Notes: a model not told the origin generated them from the letters alone. A stretch of 41,148 nt of DNA from Cellulosilyticum sp. (GCA_015058045.1 SVDC01000033.1:1-41148); one strand, 5' to 3'; shown: positions 15,382 through 24,661, counted from the first letter of the stretch. Translations and numbers: made by a program.

Positions 15382-16134
15382 GTGAAGGAGATTTTAAAAT
15401 TAAGCCATTTATATAAAGACTATGGCATAAAAGGATTTAAAGTGCAGGTACTAAAAGATATTTCTCTTACAGTAGAGGAAGGGGAGTTTATAGCGGTTAT
15501 GGGGCCTTCTGGTTCAGGAAAAACAACGCTCTTAAATCTTTTGTCTACCATTGATAAACCCACAAAAGGGGAAATCTTATTAGATGGTAAGGATATCACA
15601 AAGCTTAAAAATAAAGAGCTATCACAGCTTAGAAAAGACCATATTGGATTTATATTTCAAGATTATAGTCTGTTAGATAATATGAATTTGATGGATAATA
15701 TTGCATTACCGCTTGCATTAGGGCGTAAAAAGAGCAAGGAAATTGAAGAAAAGGTAATCGCTATAGCTGAGACTTTTGGATTAAAGGAGCATTTGAAGAA
15801 GTATCCTTACGAGTTATCTGGAGGACAAAAGCAAAGAGGAGCAGCAGCTAGAGCACTTATCACAAATCCAAGTGTTATATTTGCAGATGAGCCAACAGGC
15901 GCGTTAGACTCAAAGTCTTCTTCTGATTTGCTATCATGTTTGAAGAGAGTGAATGAAGAAAAGAAAGCCACCATCATTATGGTTACCCACGATGCACTTA
16001 GTGCAAGTTATGCACAAAAGGTATATGTATTAAGTGACGGTGAAATCAAGTGTCAATTAAATAGGGGTAATGAGCGAAAGGAATTCTATGGGCGCATTAT
16101 TGATTTATTAGCAACCTTAGGGGGTGCGAGATAA
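15382..16134 (+). CDS. BceA-like ABC transporter ATPase
   Basis: The 250-residue ATPase has Walker A GPSGSGKTTLL (about 41-51), Q-loop FIFQDYSLLDNM, signature ELSGGQKQRGAAARAL, Walker B VIFADEPTGALDS and the switch His in MVTHD. LSQLRKDHIGFIFQ places it in the MacB/LolD/BceA group. GTG start with GGAGG at 15370-15374. It works with the permease that overlaps its stop (TAATG). Confidence 0.95.
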   Translation: MKEILKLSHLYKDYGIKGFKVQVLKDISLTVEEGEFIAVMGPSGSGKTTLLNLLSTIDKPTKGEILLDGKDITKLKNKELSQLRKDHIGFIFQDYSLLDNMNLMDNIALPLALGRKKSKEIEEKVIAIAETFGLKEHLKKYPYELSGGQKQRGAAARALITNPSVIFADEPTGALDSKSSSDLLSCLKRVNEEKKATIIMVTHDALSASYAQKVYVLSDGEIKCQLNRGNERKEFYGRIIDLLATLGGAR

Positions 16135-18041
16135 TGCAGGTGTTTTCTATGGCATATAATAACTTCAAAAATAATATGAAAACCTATACGATGTTTTTTA
16201 TATCCATGGTGTTTTCAGCCATCATACTAAGTAATTTCTTTATTCTGATGTGTGGGGATGCCGTAAAAACTTTAGGTGAGTACAATGCTAACTATACGAA
16301 GATGATTCTTCAAATGATTATTGTCATTTTGGTCATATTTATCTTCTTTTTTATTTGGTATACCTCAAATATTTTCCTCAAAAATAGAAAGAAGGAAATT
16401 GGGCTTTATATTTTTATGGGTGTTGATTTAAAGACAATAGGTAGTATTTATTTTATAGAAATGATGCTTATTGGTATATTCGCATGTGTTGTAGGAATTA
16501 GTCTAGGCGCGTTGTTTTCTAAGTTCTTTCAAATGATTATTTTTGGACTAGCTGGGTTTAATGTCAAGGTTAAACTTGATATTACAAGTGGGGCGCTCAT
16601 TCGTACGGCTATTGGTTTTATGGTGATTTTTACAATGATGAGCATTAAGGGCTTTATAAGCATTATGCGAAGTAAAGTCATTGACTTATTAAATGATAGC
16701 CGAAAAGTAGAACGTATGCCGAGAATAAACATTTTAACCTATATCATAGCAGTACTATCATTAGGTGCCATGTTATATGGTTATTATTTAGTGAAACTTT
16801 CCACCTTAAATGTATTTAAGACATTATTTCTTGTATGTATAGGAACATATGGACTCTTTTATGCCTTCTTTCCAGTGGTATTTAGGATGCTTATTCATAA
16901 AAAATCAATTTTATATAAGGGCGAGAATATCATTGCCATTAATAGCCTCGCTTATCGTATAAAGAAAAATTATACCACTTATGCCACTATGAGTTTATTA
17001 ACGGCGTGTACCATTTCTGCATTAGGCACAGCCGTTTCTTTGAAGAAGCTTTATACAATGTCTTATGAAAATGACACTCTTTATACAGCATCTTTTGCTT
17101 CTGAGGGGTCGATTCCTACTAAAGAGATAGCAGAGCCTTTTCTTGAAGTAGGTACGAAACAATATGAACTAGATACCACTGTACTTAGGGTAAAGTCTAC
17201 TTTAGATGAAGGAGAAAAATGGCAGCAAAGTGACTATAATGTGCTTTCTTATGAGCAGTTCTTAGAGATTTTAAGAACTAATGGGAATCAAGATGAAATA
17301 GCCAAGGTAAATGAAAAAATGGTGGAAGGCAATAAAGTTATTTATATTCAAAGACCAGGAACCTTAGCAAGTCTTATTCCAACAACCGAGGTACTAATCT
17401 ATGATGAACCTTATGAAGTAAGTGAGGGGAGTATTCGATTTAAGACACTAGGCTCACTTTTAAATGACGAAACACTTATTGTGAATGATGATGTTTATAA
17501 TAGATTAAAAACACAAGGAGAAACTCTTCATTTTTATGGTATTAAAGTGGACAATGAACAGCAATTATTAAATAAAGAAGTAATTGAAGACGTTGTCCAG
17601 CAGGTTAATCCTTATTTAAATGACGATATGAAAAAGCAGATAGGGATTTATAACACAGAAAGTGTTGCATATTTGAGGGTAGTCTATGCCATTGGTACCT
17701 TCCTATTTTTAGTTTTTGTACTGGCAGAAGCAAGTATTATCTATACTAAAATATATAGTGATGCTATGGAAGATAAAGAGAAGTATAAGATTTTAATGCA
17801 TATAGGTGGTTCTAGGAAAGAATTAGAAAGAGCCATTCGTAAAGAGGTTGCTTTATTTTATGCCTTACCATTAGTGATAGGCTTAATAGATAGCTTTTTT
17901 GCGATTCAAGTACTAGGAGATTTTCTGTCTGAGAATTTACTAGGAACATTTATGATAAGTTCTGTAATATGTATGGGTATATTTATAGTGAGTTATATGA
18001 TTTCAGTAGCAAGCTTTAAAAAGATAGTAAAAGTGATATAA
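16134..18041 (+). CDS. BceB-like FtsX-type permease
   Basis: The 635-residue membrane protein has the BceB topology. There are about seven helices in the first 300 residues (including FKNNMKTYTMFFISMVFSAII and TSNIFLKNRKKEIGLYIFMG), then an extracellular domain of about 200 residues (about 310-515). The last three helices include a second FtsX core (EDKEKYKILMHIGGSRKELERAIRKEV). With BceA it forms the exporter/flippase-like complex that removes cell-wall-active peptides (bacitracin, nisin and similar) from lipid targets and signals to BceS. Which peptide it handles cannot be read from sequence. Confidence 0.93.
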   Translation: MQVFSMAYNNFKNNMKTYTMFFISMVFSAIILSNFFILMCGDAVKTLGEYNANYTKMILQMIIVILVIFIFFFIWYTSNIFLKNRKKEIGLYIFMGVDLKTIGSIYFIEMMLIGIFACVVGISLGALFSKFFQMIIFGLAGFNVKVKLDITSGALIRTAIGFMVIFTMMSIKGFISIMRSKVIDLLNDSRKVERMPRINILTYIIAVLSLGAMLYGYYLVKLSTLNVFKTLFLVCIGTYGLFYAFFPVVFRMLIHKKSILYKGENIIAINSLAYRIKKNYTTYATMSLLTACTISALGTAVSLKKLYTMSYENDTLYTASFASEGSIPTKEIAEPFLEVGTKQYELDTTVLRVKSTLDEGEKWQQSDYNVLSYEQFLEILRTNGNQDEIAKVNEKMVEGNKVIYIQRPGTLASLIPTTEVLIYDEPYEVSEGSIRFKTLGSLLNDETLIVNDDVYNRLKTQGETLHFYGIKVDNEQQLLNKEVIEDVVQQVNPYLNDDMKKQIGIYNTESVAYLRVVYAIGTFLFLVFVLAEASIIYTKIYSDAMEDKEKYKILMHIGGSRKELERAIRKEVALFYALPLVIGLIDSFFAIQVLGDFLSENLLGTFMISSVICMGIFIVSYMISVASFKKIVKVI

Positions 18042-18082
18042 TCTTCACTTAATGAGGCGAGGAGAATCATATCAATAAAAGG

Positions 18083-18126
18083 AGCGATAAAACTAGAGAT
18101 TTTGACTAGCTTTATCGCTTCTTTTC
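18083..18126. terminator. Bidirectional terminator between bceB and the MATE gene
   Basis: AGCGATAAA (18083-18091) and CTAG pair with CTAG and TTTATCGCT (18111-18119), with one internal mismatch. A T-rich run follows on the plus strand (TTCTTTTC), and on the minus strand there is CCTTTTATTG. Confidence 0.75.
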
Positions 18127-18138
18127 TAATGATATAGA

Positions 18139-19509
18139 CTAAATATCTGAGACAACTTCTAAAGAAGCATTTCTTTTTGCAGATTTTCTTGATAAAAAGA
18201 TAAAGAATCCTACGCAAAGGATAATCTGCACAAAAGTAGAAGCTGGAGTTGCTAAACCGACTTTAAATAAAGAGACAGGCTCTAATTGACTCATGACATA
18301 TGAAACAGGTATTCTGACACAGAAAGCACCAATAATACCTTGAGCCATAACGAAAGTAGTATTACCACAACCATTGAAGTATCCTACCATGCTAAACATA
18401 ATGGCAGTAAATAAACAGTCTACACCGTATGCTTTTAGATAATCCCATGCAGCTAAGATTACAGCTTCATCTTTAGAGAACATACCACATAGTAAGTCTC
18501 CATGGAAGAAGGTCATATAGAACATAGTAACCCCACAGCATAAAGAGGCTGATATACAGTAAAAGAGTACTTTTCTAGCTCGGTCATATTTTTTAGCACC
18601 ATAGTTTTGGGCAACAAATACAGCACAAGACTGAGAGAATGCAATTGGGATAAGCATAATGAAGCCTACAAGTTTTTGTGCCACACCCATACCAGCTGAA
18701 GCAATAACGCCCATAGAGTTTCCAATCATCATAATCACTAAGAAAGATAAGTTTACAAGGACTTCTTGAAGGGCAATTGGTGCACCATACTTAATAATTT
18801 GTCCTGTAAATGGCTTATGGAATTTGATATTTTTTCTAGAGAATTCAAATGGAATGCCTTGTTTTCTAATTAATAATAAAGATAAGAATACACTAGTAGC
18901 TTGCGCAATAATAGTTGCTAGAGCAGCACCAGCTGCAGCCATATGGAAAACACCAACGAAGATTAAGTCTCCAATGATATTTACAACACATGCAATTCCA
19001 ACTGTAATAAGAGGTGTTTTAGCATCGCCTAAACCTCTAAAAATCCCACCAAGTACATTATAAGAAATAATGAAAAGTAGTCCACTTGCACAGATTCTGA
19101 TATAAGACACTGTGCTAGCTAGAGCTTCCTTAGGGGCGTTCATAAACTGAGCAATAGAAGGTGCGAAAGTAATTACGACAATAGTGAGGATCACTGCCAT
19201 AATAGCAAAAATCGAAATCCCACTACCTACAACATTACCTGCTTCTTTTCTCTTTCCTTCACCTAATTTTTGCCCTAACAAGATGGTGATTCCCATTGTA
19301 AGACCTGTGATAAGAGAAGTTACTGCTGTCATGATTTGACTACCTGTTGATACGGCAGATACATCAGAAGCATTACCAAATTGCCCTACAATCAGTAAGT
19401 CCACAGCACCATACATCGTTTGTAAAAACAAAGCAAGCAGGATAGGAAATGTAAATTTTAATAAGGGTAAGAAAATCTTATCCTCTGTAAAGCTAGATAT
19501 TTTTGACAT
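18139..19509 (-). CDS. MATE-family efflux protein
   Basis: The 456-residue protein has twelve predicted helices in two six-helix halves. The family opening is PLLKFTFPILLALFLQTMYGAVDLLIVGQFG, followed by the pattern AVSTGSQIMTAVTSLITGLTMGITILLGQ. The second half shows APIALQEVLVNLSFLVIMMIGN. It is of the NorM/DinF/VmrA type that exports cationic drugs against Na+ or H+; the substrate is unknown. AAGGAG precedes the ATG. The long leader region on its 5' side (19510-19828) carries direct repeats that may be regulator sites. Confidence 0.92.
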   Translation of the reverse strand: MSKISSFTEDKIFLPLLKFTFPILLALFLQTMYGAVDLLIVGQFGNASDVSAVSTGSQIMTAVTSLITGLTMGITILLGQKLGEGKRKEAGNVVGSGISIFAIMAVILTIVVITFAPSIAQFMNAPKEALASTVSYIRICASGLLFIISYNVLGGIFRGLGDAKTPLITVGIACVVNIIGDLIFVGVFHMAAAGAALATIIAQATSVFLSLLLIRKQGIPFEFSRKNIKFHKPFTGQIIKYGAPIALQEVLVNLSFLVIMMIGNSMGVIASAGMGVAQKLVGFIMLIPIAFSQSCAVFVAQNYGAKKYDRARKVLFYCISASLCCGVTMFYMTFFHGDLLCGMFSKDEAVILAAWDYLKAYGVDCLFTAIMFSMVGYFNGCGNTTFVMAQGIIGAFCVRIPVSYVMSQLEPVSLFKVGLATPASTFVQIILCVGFFIFLSRKSAKRNASLEVVSDI

Positions 19510-19595
19510 ACCAATCTCCTTGTTTAATAGACATTATTTTATTTTTATTTGACACATAATTATTCATACTATATGTTTTGTACCTCAATCATCAT

Positions 19596-19647
19596 AAGGA
19601 TTATGGTGGATAATGTCAATACAAGGATTATATTGGAAAATATCAAT
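19596..19647. repeat. Tandem 25-nt direct repeats, 27-nt period, before the MATE gene
   Basis: Copies at 19596-19620 and 19623-19647 agree at 21 of 25 positions by hand. Both begin AAGGATTAT and end with TCAAT. A partial third copy (AAGGATTTA) is near 19669. They lie in the 319-nt gap shared by the divergent MATE and chemoreceptor genes, which otherwise holds only the inverted repeat at 19745. Confidence 0.6.
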
Positions 19648-19744
19648 TATATAGAAATAATAGGAACAAGGATTTAACGAGAAATTCTTATATTGCAGGG
19701 AAAAATACAGTACATTATGTATAGTAGATAAATTGATAAATTTT

Positions 19745-19765
19745 ATTGTAACAGTAGGTTACAAT
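19745..19765. promoter_or_regulatory. Perfect inverted repeat before the membrane chemoreceptor
   Basis: ATTGTAAC (19745-19752) and GTTACAAT (19758-19765) flank a 5-nt spacer. This operator-like dyad is about 64 nt before the receptor start. No SigD-type promoter was found here, unlike at 10219. Confidence 0.5.
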
Positions 19766-19828
19766 TTTATAAACTGAAAAAGCCATATTTTACTGAGGAA
19801 AGATTATCAGGTATAGGAGGAAATTCTA

Positions 19829-21310
19829 TTGAGTAAGGAAGAAATTATTAAAAAGAGTAATGAAGAGTCAGATAAGTTGATTTTAAAATGCCTAAAAATA
19901 TGTGCAGTAATATTGTTATTAATCAATGTCGTCATTGTTGTATCAGGTAGAGCAGGACAACTTTTCTTTATCAACATAATTGCTAATTTTGTTGTTCTTG
20001 TACCTATTGTGTATTATAAAAGGTCTTCTGATAGAAAGTATTTTGTTGAGCTAAGCTTGGTAGGATTTGAAGCTCTTTCGTTTTCTGTATTTTTAAATTC
20101 ATGGTTGGCAGCCTCTATGGCATGGGTTTTAGGCTTGTGTGTAGCAGGGATGTATTTTGATACTAAAAGATTAAAACTAGTAACAGGTGTGACCCTCTGT
20201 TTAATACCTGTAGCAACTTTTTTAATATCATTATTTAACCATAAGATTCTTGATGTAACAGATACGGCATTAGCGATAGCTTGTGCTATAACAGGTATTC
20301 TTCAAATCATACTCATTGCATTTTTTATGCACTGTATTTCGTGTAAAGCAAACTCTGTTTTAGATCAGTGTTTTGAAAAAACAGAAACGATTAATGAAAT
20401 GCTTGAGCGTAATATAGAGGGGTCACAAAGTATTAATAGCACAATTAATGAATTATGTGAGTACATAGATACTAATAGAGAGTCAATGCAAAGAATAAGT
20501 GATAATAGTATGGATATCTTAAATAAATCTCAAGATATGGTTCAGACAGCTGCTAAGAGTAATAGAACCTTACAGAAAATTAATAGTAATATTGAGCAAA
20601 ACAAGGTAAATTATATTGGCATTAGTCAAGAGGCAGAACAAATGAGTAAGATTACCGAAGTCAACAGGAAGAATATTCATGGATTATTAGAACAACTTAC
20701 ACGTATTCAGGATGCTAGCAAAAATTCCATGATAGTATTTAACACATTACAAAGCAGTATTGGGAAAATTTTAGAAGCATTAAATGTCATTAATAGTATT
20801 GCAGATCAAACGAATTTATTGGCACTAAATGCCTCTATAGAAGCAGCTAGAGCAGGAGAAGCAGGAAGTGGATTTATGGTTGTTGCCACAGAAATTAAGA
20901 AGTTAGCTGAGCAGACCGTAGATTCAGCAGGTATGATTGGTCAGCTCTTAGGTAATATTGAAACAAATTTCAAGGAATCATTGGAATCTATTGAGATTAC
21001 AGGAAGTATTGCTGATGATAATTTGAAGCTATTAAATAACACACAAGATGATTTTATAAAAATGTTAGATTCTCAGAAGAATACAATAGATAAGATACAA
21101 GCTTTAAATGAATTTATCAATAGCTTAGGCATCCAGATGGCAGAGATTAATGAAGATATTTCTCAAACACTAGAGCAAAGTCAAAGTAATACAAGTAGCA
21201 TTAATAATATTTCAGAGATTATTGAACAAGTGAATCAATCCTTTGGATATATTGCAAAATATGCAAATAGCATAAATGAGTCAGCAAAAGTACTAGCGAC
21301 GCCAGAATAG
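19829..21310 (+). CDS. Membrane-anchored methyl-accepting chemotaxis protein
   Basis: The 493-residue protein has a membrane region of five or six helices (about 18-175) with short loops, not the usual two helices around a large sensor. There is no HAMP that I can see. The signalling coiled coil follows, with the tip [22 protein letters not shown] at about 326-347. The sensing part resembles multi-helix membrane sensors of the MASE type, so the signal may come from within the membrane. TTG start with AGGAGG at 19815-19820. It is monocistronic, ended by the terminator at 21329. Confidence 0.9.
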   Translation: MSKEEIIKKSNEESDKLILKCLKICAVILLLINVVIVVSGRAGQLFFINIIANFVVLVPIVYYKRSSDRKYFVELSLVGFEALSFSVFLNSWLAASMAWVLGLCVAGMYFDTKRLKLVTGVTLCLIPVATFLISLFNHKILDVTDTALAIACAITGILQIILIAFFMHCISCKANSVLDQCFEKTETINEMLERNIEGSQSINSTINELCEYIDTNRESMQRISDNSMDILNKSQDMVQTAAKSNRTLQKINSNIEQNKVNYIGISQEAEQMSKITEVNRKNIHGLLEQLTRIQDASKNSMIVFNTLQSSIGKILEALNVINSIADQTNLLALNASIEAARAGEAGSGFMVVATEIKKLAEQTVDSAGMIGQLLGNIETNFKESLESIEITGSIADDNLKLLNNTQDDFIKMLDSQKNTIDKIQALNEFINSLGIQMAEINEDISQTLEQSQSNTSSINNISEIIEQVNQSFGYIAKYANSINESAKVLATPE

Positions 21311-21328
21311 ATTAAAAACATTTTAAGA

Positions 21329-21386
21329 GAAAGAGCAAATACTATTCAACAGTATTCAGGTTGGATGGATTGCTCTTTATTTTTAT
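21329..21386 (+). terminator. Terminator of the membrane chemoreceptor
   Basis: AAAGAGCAA (21330-21338) pairs with TTGCTCTTT (21370-21378), followed by ATTTTTAT. A small inner hairpin ATACT/AGTAT sits in the loop. Confidence 0.75.
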
Positions 21387-21417
21387 ATATTTTTAAAAAT
21401 ATTAATGGAAAGTTTGC

Positions 21418-21446
21418 TTGACATTGATGGGAGTAGCATATACTAT
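21418..21446 (+). promoter_or_regulatory. Sigma-A promoter of the XRE regulator
   Basis: TTGACA (21418-21423), 17 nt, TACTAT (21441-21446): a perfect -35 and spacing. GGAAAGTT just upstream (21407-21414) is the inverted copy of AACTTTCC at 21459-21466. Confidence 0.75.
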
Positions 21447-21452
21447 TAATGT

Positions 21453-21464
21453 AAAGTTAACTTT
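21453..21464. promoter_or_regulatory. Palindrome at the transcript start, likely XRE operator
   Basis: AAAGTTAACTTT is a perfect 12-bp palindrome just downstream of the -10, over the expected transcription start. A binding protein would block RNA polymerase, consistent with autorepression by the regulator encoded next. Confidence 0.5.
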
Positions 21465-21484
21465 CCGTATTTGTGAAAGGGGAT

Positions 21485-21691
21485 ATGAAATTGAAAAATA
21501 AGTTAGAAGAAATTCGTAAACAACATGGGATAAAACAAGAGGATTTAGCTAAAGCTCTACAAGTTTCCAGGCAAACTATTGGTTCGTTAGAAAATGGAAG
21601 ATATAATCCATCTATTACGTTAGCATTTAAGATTGCAAGGTATTTTAATATGGCAATTGAAGAAATATTTATTTATGAAGGGGAGGAATAG
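21485..21691 (+). CDS. Small XRE-family (Cro/C1-type) regulator
   Basis: The 68-residue protein is a bare helix-turn-helix (KQEDLAKALQVSRQTIGSLENG at about 18-39) followed by the YNPSITLAFKIARYF stretch common to short clostridial regulators paired with small membrane proteins. The start is uncertain. ATG 21485 is only 2 nt from AGGGG, while an in-frame TTG at 21491 has 8-nt spacing and gives the common MKNKLEEIRK opening. The next gene starts 2 nt after its stop, so they form an operon. Confidence 0.9.
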   Translation: MKLKNKLEEIRKQHGIKQEDLAKALQVSRQTIGSLENGRYNPSITLAFKIARYFNMAIEEIFIYEGEE

Positions 21692-21693
21692 AA

Positions 21694-22110
21694 ATGTTAA
21701 AGAAAAAGTCTTTTTATGTTATGACGCTAATGATTGGAATTGCACTATTGTGCTTAAGTTTCTTGTTCAGAGGAGAGGAGTTAAAAGCTATTTCAGGTGT
21801 TTTGATTGGACTAGGGGCTGGATTGTTTGGGATGAGTATAGCTAATCTGTGGATGAAAAGGTTTGAAGAAAAGAATCCAGATATAATGAAGGATAATGAA
21901 ATTGAGTTTAAAGATGAAAGAAATACAATAATTCGCTATAGAGCAAAAGCAAAGGCAGGAGAAATTATACAGTGGTTTATCGTGGGAATAGCATATTTAC
22001 TAATTATTATAGATGCACCATTATGGACAATACTTATAACAATAGGAGGATTTGTCTTGTATCATATTATAGCGCTGTACTATATGAATAAATATCAGAA
22101 AGAAATGTAG
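21694..22110 (+). CDS. Small membrane protein partnered with the XRE regulator
   Basis: The 138-residue protein has four predicted helices (about 8-25, 32-50, 88-106, 110-128) and a charged cytoplasmic stretch between the second and third (KRFEEKNPDIMKDNEIEFKD). It resembles the DUF2178-type proteins that sit behind short XRE regulators in Firmicutes. In such pairs the membrane protein is sometimes thought to modulate the regulator, but function is unknown. GGGGAGG precedes the ATG; the stop is followed by the convergent DUF3021 gene with no clear terminator. Confidence 0.75.
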   Translation: MLKKKSFYVMTLMIGIALLCLSFLFRGEELKAISGVLIGLGAGLFGMSIANLWMKRFEEKNPDIMKDNEIEFKDERNTIIRYRAKAKAGEIIQWFIVGIAYLLIIIDAPLWTILITIGGFVLYHIIALYYMNKYQKEM

Positions 22111-22139
22111 ATAAATGCTTTAGTTAAAAGGTAATAAAT

Positions 22140-22571
22140 TTATTGTTCATCATCAAGTTTGCTTAATGCCTGTGTCAATAATTGTGCAGTACGTAATTCT
22201 ATGCGCCAAAGAATTATTTCAAGAATGCTATAAATCACGAGAACACCACAAAGAATCACAACTGCTTCAATCCAGTTTTTAATGACGCCCATTGCAAATG
22301 AAAAGCCAATAATAAGTGAAATCAATACACATATATGAATTAGTTTTCTAATAATAGTCTGCTTCATACTATATTCTTTACGAGAGTAGGAAAATATTTG
22401 AGGCAGTATCCCAATGCCAGCATAAATCAGTGGAGACAATAATACATCGTATCCAAACCGTGCTTCTGGCTCTAGTATACTTCCAGCTAGATAAATAAAA
22501 AGAACAAGAAAGGTAACTAACATAAAATAGGTAGGGATTACTGTTTGGAACAGATATTCTTTAAACTTCAT
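22140..22571 (-). CDS. DUF3021 family membrane protein
   Basis: The 143-residue protein has four predicted helices (about 12-32, 43-58, 76-94, 100-122). It overlaps the end of the LytTR regulator gene by 11 nt. DUF3021 proteins are the usual membrane partners of stand-alone LytTR regulators (LytTR regulatory systems), in which the membrane protein restrains the DNA-binding protein. Confidence 0.85.
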   Translation of the reverse strand: MKFKEYLFQTVIPTYFMLVTFLVLFIYLAGSILEPEARFGYDVLLSPLIYAGIGILPQIFSYSRKEYSMKQTIIRKLIHICVLISLIIGFSFAMGVIKNWIEAVVILCGVLVIYSILEIILWRIELRTAQLLTQALSKLDDEQ

Positions 22572-23016
22572 TTTTTTGTCCTCCTAAGAGCTTCTCTTTC
22601 AGATGTTTCACATATTGTCTGGATATAATCAGCTGCTCACCATTCTTCAGATTTGCCATATATCTGGCATTCAAGGCCGGGGTTATGGTTTGTATTTTTC
22701 GGATATTCACTACGACAGACTTAGAGATTCGAAGAAAGTAAATTTCCTGATAGCGCTCTTCGATCTCGTATAGCCTGTTTTTAATTGCATATACCTTATC
22801 TTTGGTATATGCAAATACATGTTCATCCAGAGCTTCAAAATAAAAAATCTCAGAGAGCATCAGCTGGGTATAAGATCCATCCAGCATTCCTGTGATTTCA
22901 CGACCCTTTGACTGTACATACAGAAGGATTTCCTGTATCTCACTGGTAACTGCAACACATTCTATGGTTACTTTTTCATTCTCTTTGTCTTTTACCATAA
23001 GTACTTCAGTTTTCAT
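22561..23016 (-). CDS. LytTR-domain transcriptional regulator
   Basis: The 151-residue protein has a LytTR DNA-binding domain at about 50-145, with EIFYFEALDEHVFAYT, IKNRLYEIEERY, FLRISKSVVVNIRKI and LKNGEQLIISRQYVKHLKEKL. There is no receiver domain, so it is not a classical response regulator. Start: GGGAGG about 9 nt upstream. With DUF3021 it forms a LytTR regulatory pair. The 69-nt gap to the hydrolase gene upstream carries an inverted repeat that may be its binding site. Confidence 0.9.
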   Translation of the reverse strand: MKTEVLMVKDKENEKVTIECVAVTSEIQEILLYVQSKGREITGMLDGSYTQLMLSEIFYFEALDEHVFAYTKDKVYAIKNRLYEIEERYQEIYFLRISKSVVVNIRKIQTITPALNARYMANLKNGEQLIISRQYVKHLKEKLLGGQKNEV

Positions 23017-23017
23017 T

Positions 23018-23077
23018 TACTGCCAGCCTCCCAGTTTATCATAATTCACTCAGGTTAACTCCGGTAGTCTGGCAGTA
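23018..23077. promoter_or_regulatory. Inverted repeat before the LytTR gene
   Basis: TACTGCCAG (23018-23026) and CTGGCAGTA (23069-23077) are perfect inverted repeats 42 nt apart, filling the gap between the hydrolase and LytTR genes. It could be a paired LytTR site with DNA looping, or an RNA stem in the operon transcript. Confidence 0.35.
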
Positions 23078-23085
23078 TTAATCTA

Positions 23086-24426
23086 TTACTTTATCTCATA
23101 AATATCCTGAACGTCCAGTACCGTATCCCCCTTGATATAGTAATTAAACCATTGGAGAGCAATGCTGTCAATTTGTTCGGTGCATTTTTGGGCGTCACAC
23201 GTTCCGGTTCCTAACATCTTAGCTAACATTGGTGAGAACATTGGTAAATCAGTAAAATTCATATGACTAGTTCCAAGGATAGTGACTGCCTGCCCTGCTA
23301 TTGCAACTTGAAGTGTATGATTGTTGACATACTCATTGTCGGAATGTTGGATTGCACTGCTGTGATTTTCTGCTCTCATATCAAGAACTGGTACATTGAG
23401 TGGTTCTTCATTATACACCCACTCTCCATTTGCAATATCTATTCTTTCTCCAATATGAGTCCCATCCAATACAACGACGGCAGCAATATTATCTCTTTCC
23501 CTTGCAATCTGTACAGATGATGCGCCACCAAGAGAATGTCCTATAAGTCCAATTTTATCAATATTCATATGTTCAAATGCTGGATCAGTTGAATTCTCTT
23601 TCAACATTTGCTCAATGGTATTCAGTATGAAGTTTATATCTCCAGTTCTAACCGCCATCCATTTGTTTTCCAGTTCCTTTTCTTCCTCGTTGCTATATAA
23701 GCCATTTGTTGCATCAAGTGCTTCCTGCATAAATTTCGTATTTACCAGTTTCATACTGCCATTAGTTTCTTCTGTGAAAAATGCGTGGTACGTATGACTG
23801 ATACTACATACAATATAGCCATTGGATGCAAGGTCTTTATATAAAGAATAATTACTTTTAATAAACCCAAATGCACCATGAGAAAATACAATCAGTGGAA
23901 ATGTTTCTTTTGCTGCAAGTTCTGTACCATCTTTGTATTGAGATGGGTAATAAAATTCCACAGTAACATTTCTTGCTGCCTGATTTTCTGAAAGTATTTC
24001 CTGTCTACTTTTATCCGTCCATGTATAGCTAGCTGTTTTACTTTCATACTGTCCCGTTGTATTAAGTTGTTTATATTGTGGGAATATAAGTATTGGAACA
24101 ACCGAAAATCCAATTAGCACAATCATTAGAACCGTATGACGTACGGTTCTTCCTTTGGTATAATCTTTTACCTTCAATACTTGTATCGCATCCTTAATGA
24201 ATACCACTACTGAGTAAATAGCCAGCAGGAATAATAAGAGATACATTCCAATAACACTGAAGTTCCATTCGATAATTTTTAGTATAGTAGCTAGCACTGC
24301 TACTCCAAATATTACAATTCTTATTACTGCACGCTCTTTTTTTATATTTTTCTTCTGTGAAATGGCATACCCCATCATGCCTAACTCAACGGCAATAATT
24401 ATGGCTAATACTATCCAACCTATCAT
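23086..24426 (-). CDS. Membrane-anchored PAF-acetylhydrolase-like alpha/beta hydrolase
   Basis: The 446-residue protein has four N-terminal helices (about 3-22, 35-50, 55-75, 97-115), then an alpha/beta hydrolase domain resembling platelet-activating-factor acetylhydrolase type II. FPLIVFSHGAFG is the oxyanion strand, S298 in GLIGHSLGG the nucleophile, VVLDGTH a likely acid region, and GTSHMNFTDLP carries the probable catalytic His. It likely cleaves a short acyl ester outside the membrane. The lower A/T bias at third positions in this block (22140-24426) differs from the neighbours, so it may have been acquired separately. It could share a transcript with LytTR/DUF3021. Confidence 0.85.
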   Translation of the reverse strand: MIGWIVLAIIIAVELGMMGYAISQKKNIKKERAVIRIVIFGVAVLATILKIIEWNFSVIGMYLLLFLLAIYSVVVFIKDAIQVLKVKDYTKGRTVRHTVLMIVLIGFSVVPILIFPQYKQLNTTGQYESKTASYTWTDKSRQEILSENQAARNVTVEFYYPSQYKDGTELAAKETFPLIVFSHGAFGFIKSNYSLYKDLASNGYIVCSISHTYHAFFTEETNGSMKLVNTKFMQEALDATNGLYSNEEEKELENKWMAVRTGDINFILNTIEQMLKENSTDPAFEHMNIDKIGLIGHSLGGASSVQIARERDNIAAVVVLDGTHIGERIDIANGEWVYNEEPLNVPVLDMRAENHSSAIQHSDNEYVNNHTLQVAIAGQAVTILGTSHMNFTDLPMFSPMLAKMLGTGTCDAQKCTEQIDSIALQWFNYYIKGDTVLDVQDIYEIK

Positions 24427-24620
24427 GTTAAATTCCCCCTTCTAATTGTTAACCTATGATAGTAGGTCTATTTTGCTCTGACACTGTTTCTTCGTTGGAC
24501 TCAGAGTATCATTTTATTTTCTTCTAAGCAATAGATAGGAGGATGAGTTGCAATTTGCACTGGATGAAATGCATAGAATAATTAAAGCAGGTAGAATATA
24601 GGTAGGTAACATTAATAAAA
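24427..24620. other. Intergenic stretch with little structure
   Basis: On the minus strand GTGTCA, 17 nt, TATCAT could be the hydrolase promoter. A GGAGG followed by ATG near 24540 opens only a 12-codon frame. CTCTGA (24476-24481) and TCAGAG (24501-24506) are inverted repeats. I see nothing else. Confidence 0.3.
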
Positions 24621-24626
24621 AATAGA

Positions 24627-24656
24627 TTGACATATAGGCTTATTCTCATTTACACT
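24627..24656 (+). promoter_or_regulatory. Sigma-A promoter of the NiCo riboswitch transcript
   Basis: TTGACA (24627-24632), 18 nt, TACACT (24651-24656). The transcript would start near 24663, at the 5' edge of the aptamer. Confidence 0.65.
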
Positions 24657-24661
24657 ATGAT

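Noticed and set aside
19596..19647. CRISPR array
   Set aside because: There are only two full copies with a 2-nt gap and no spacers.
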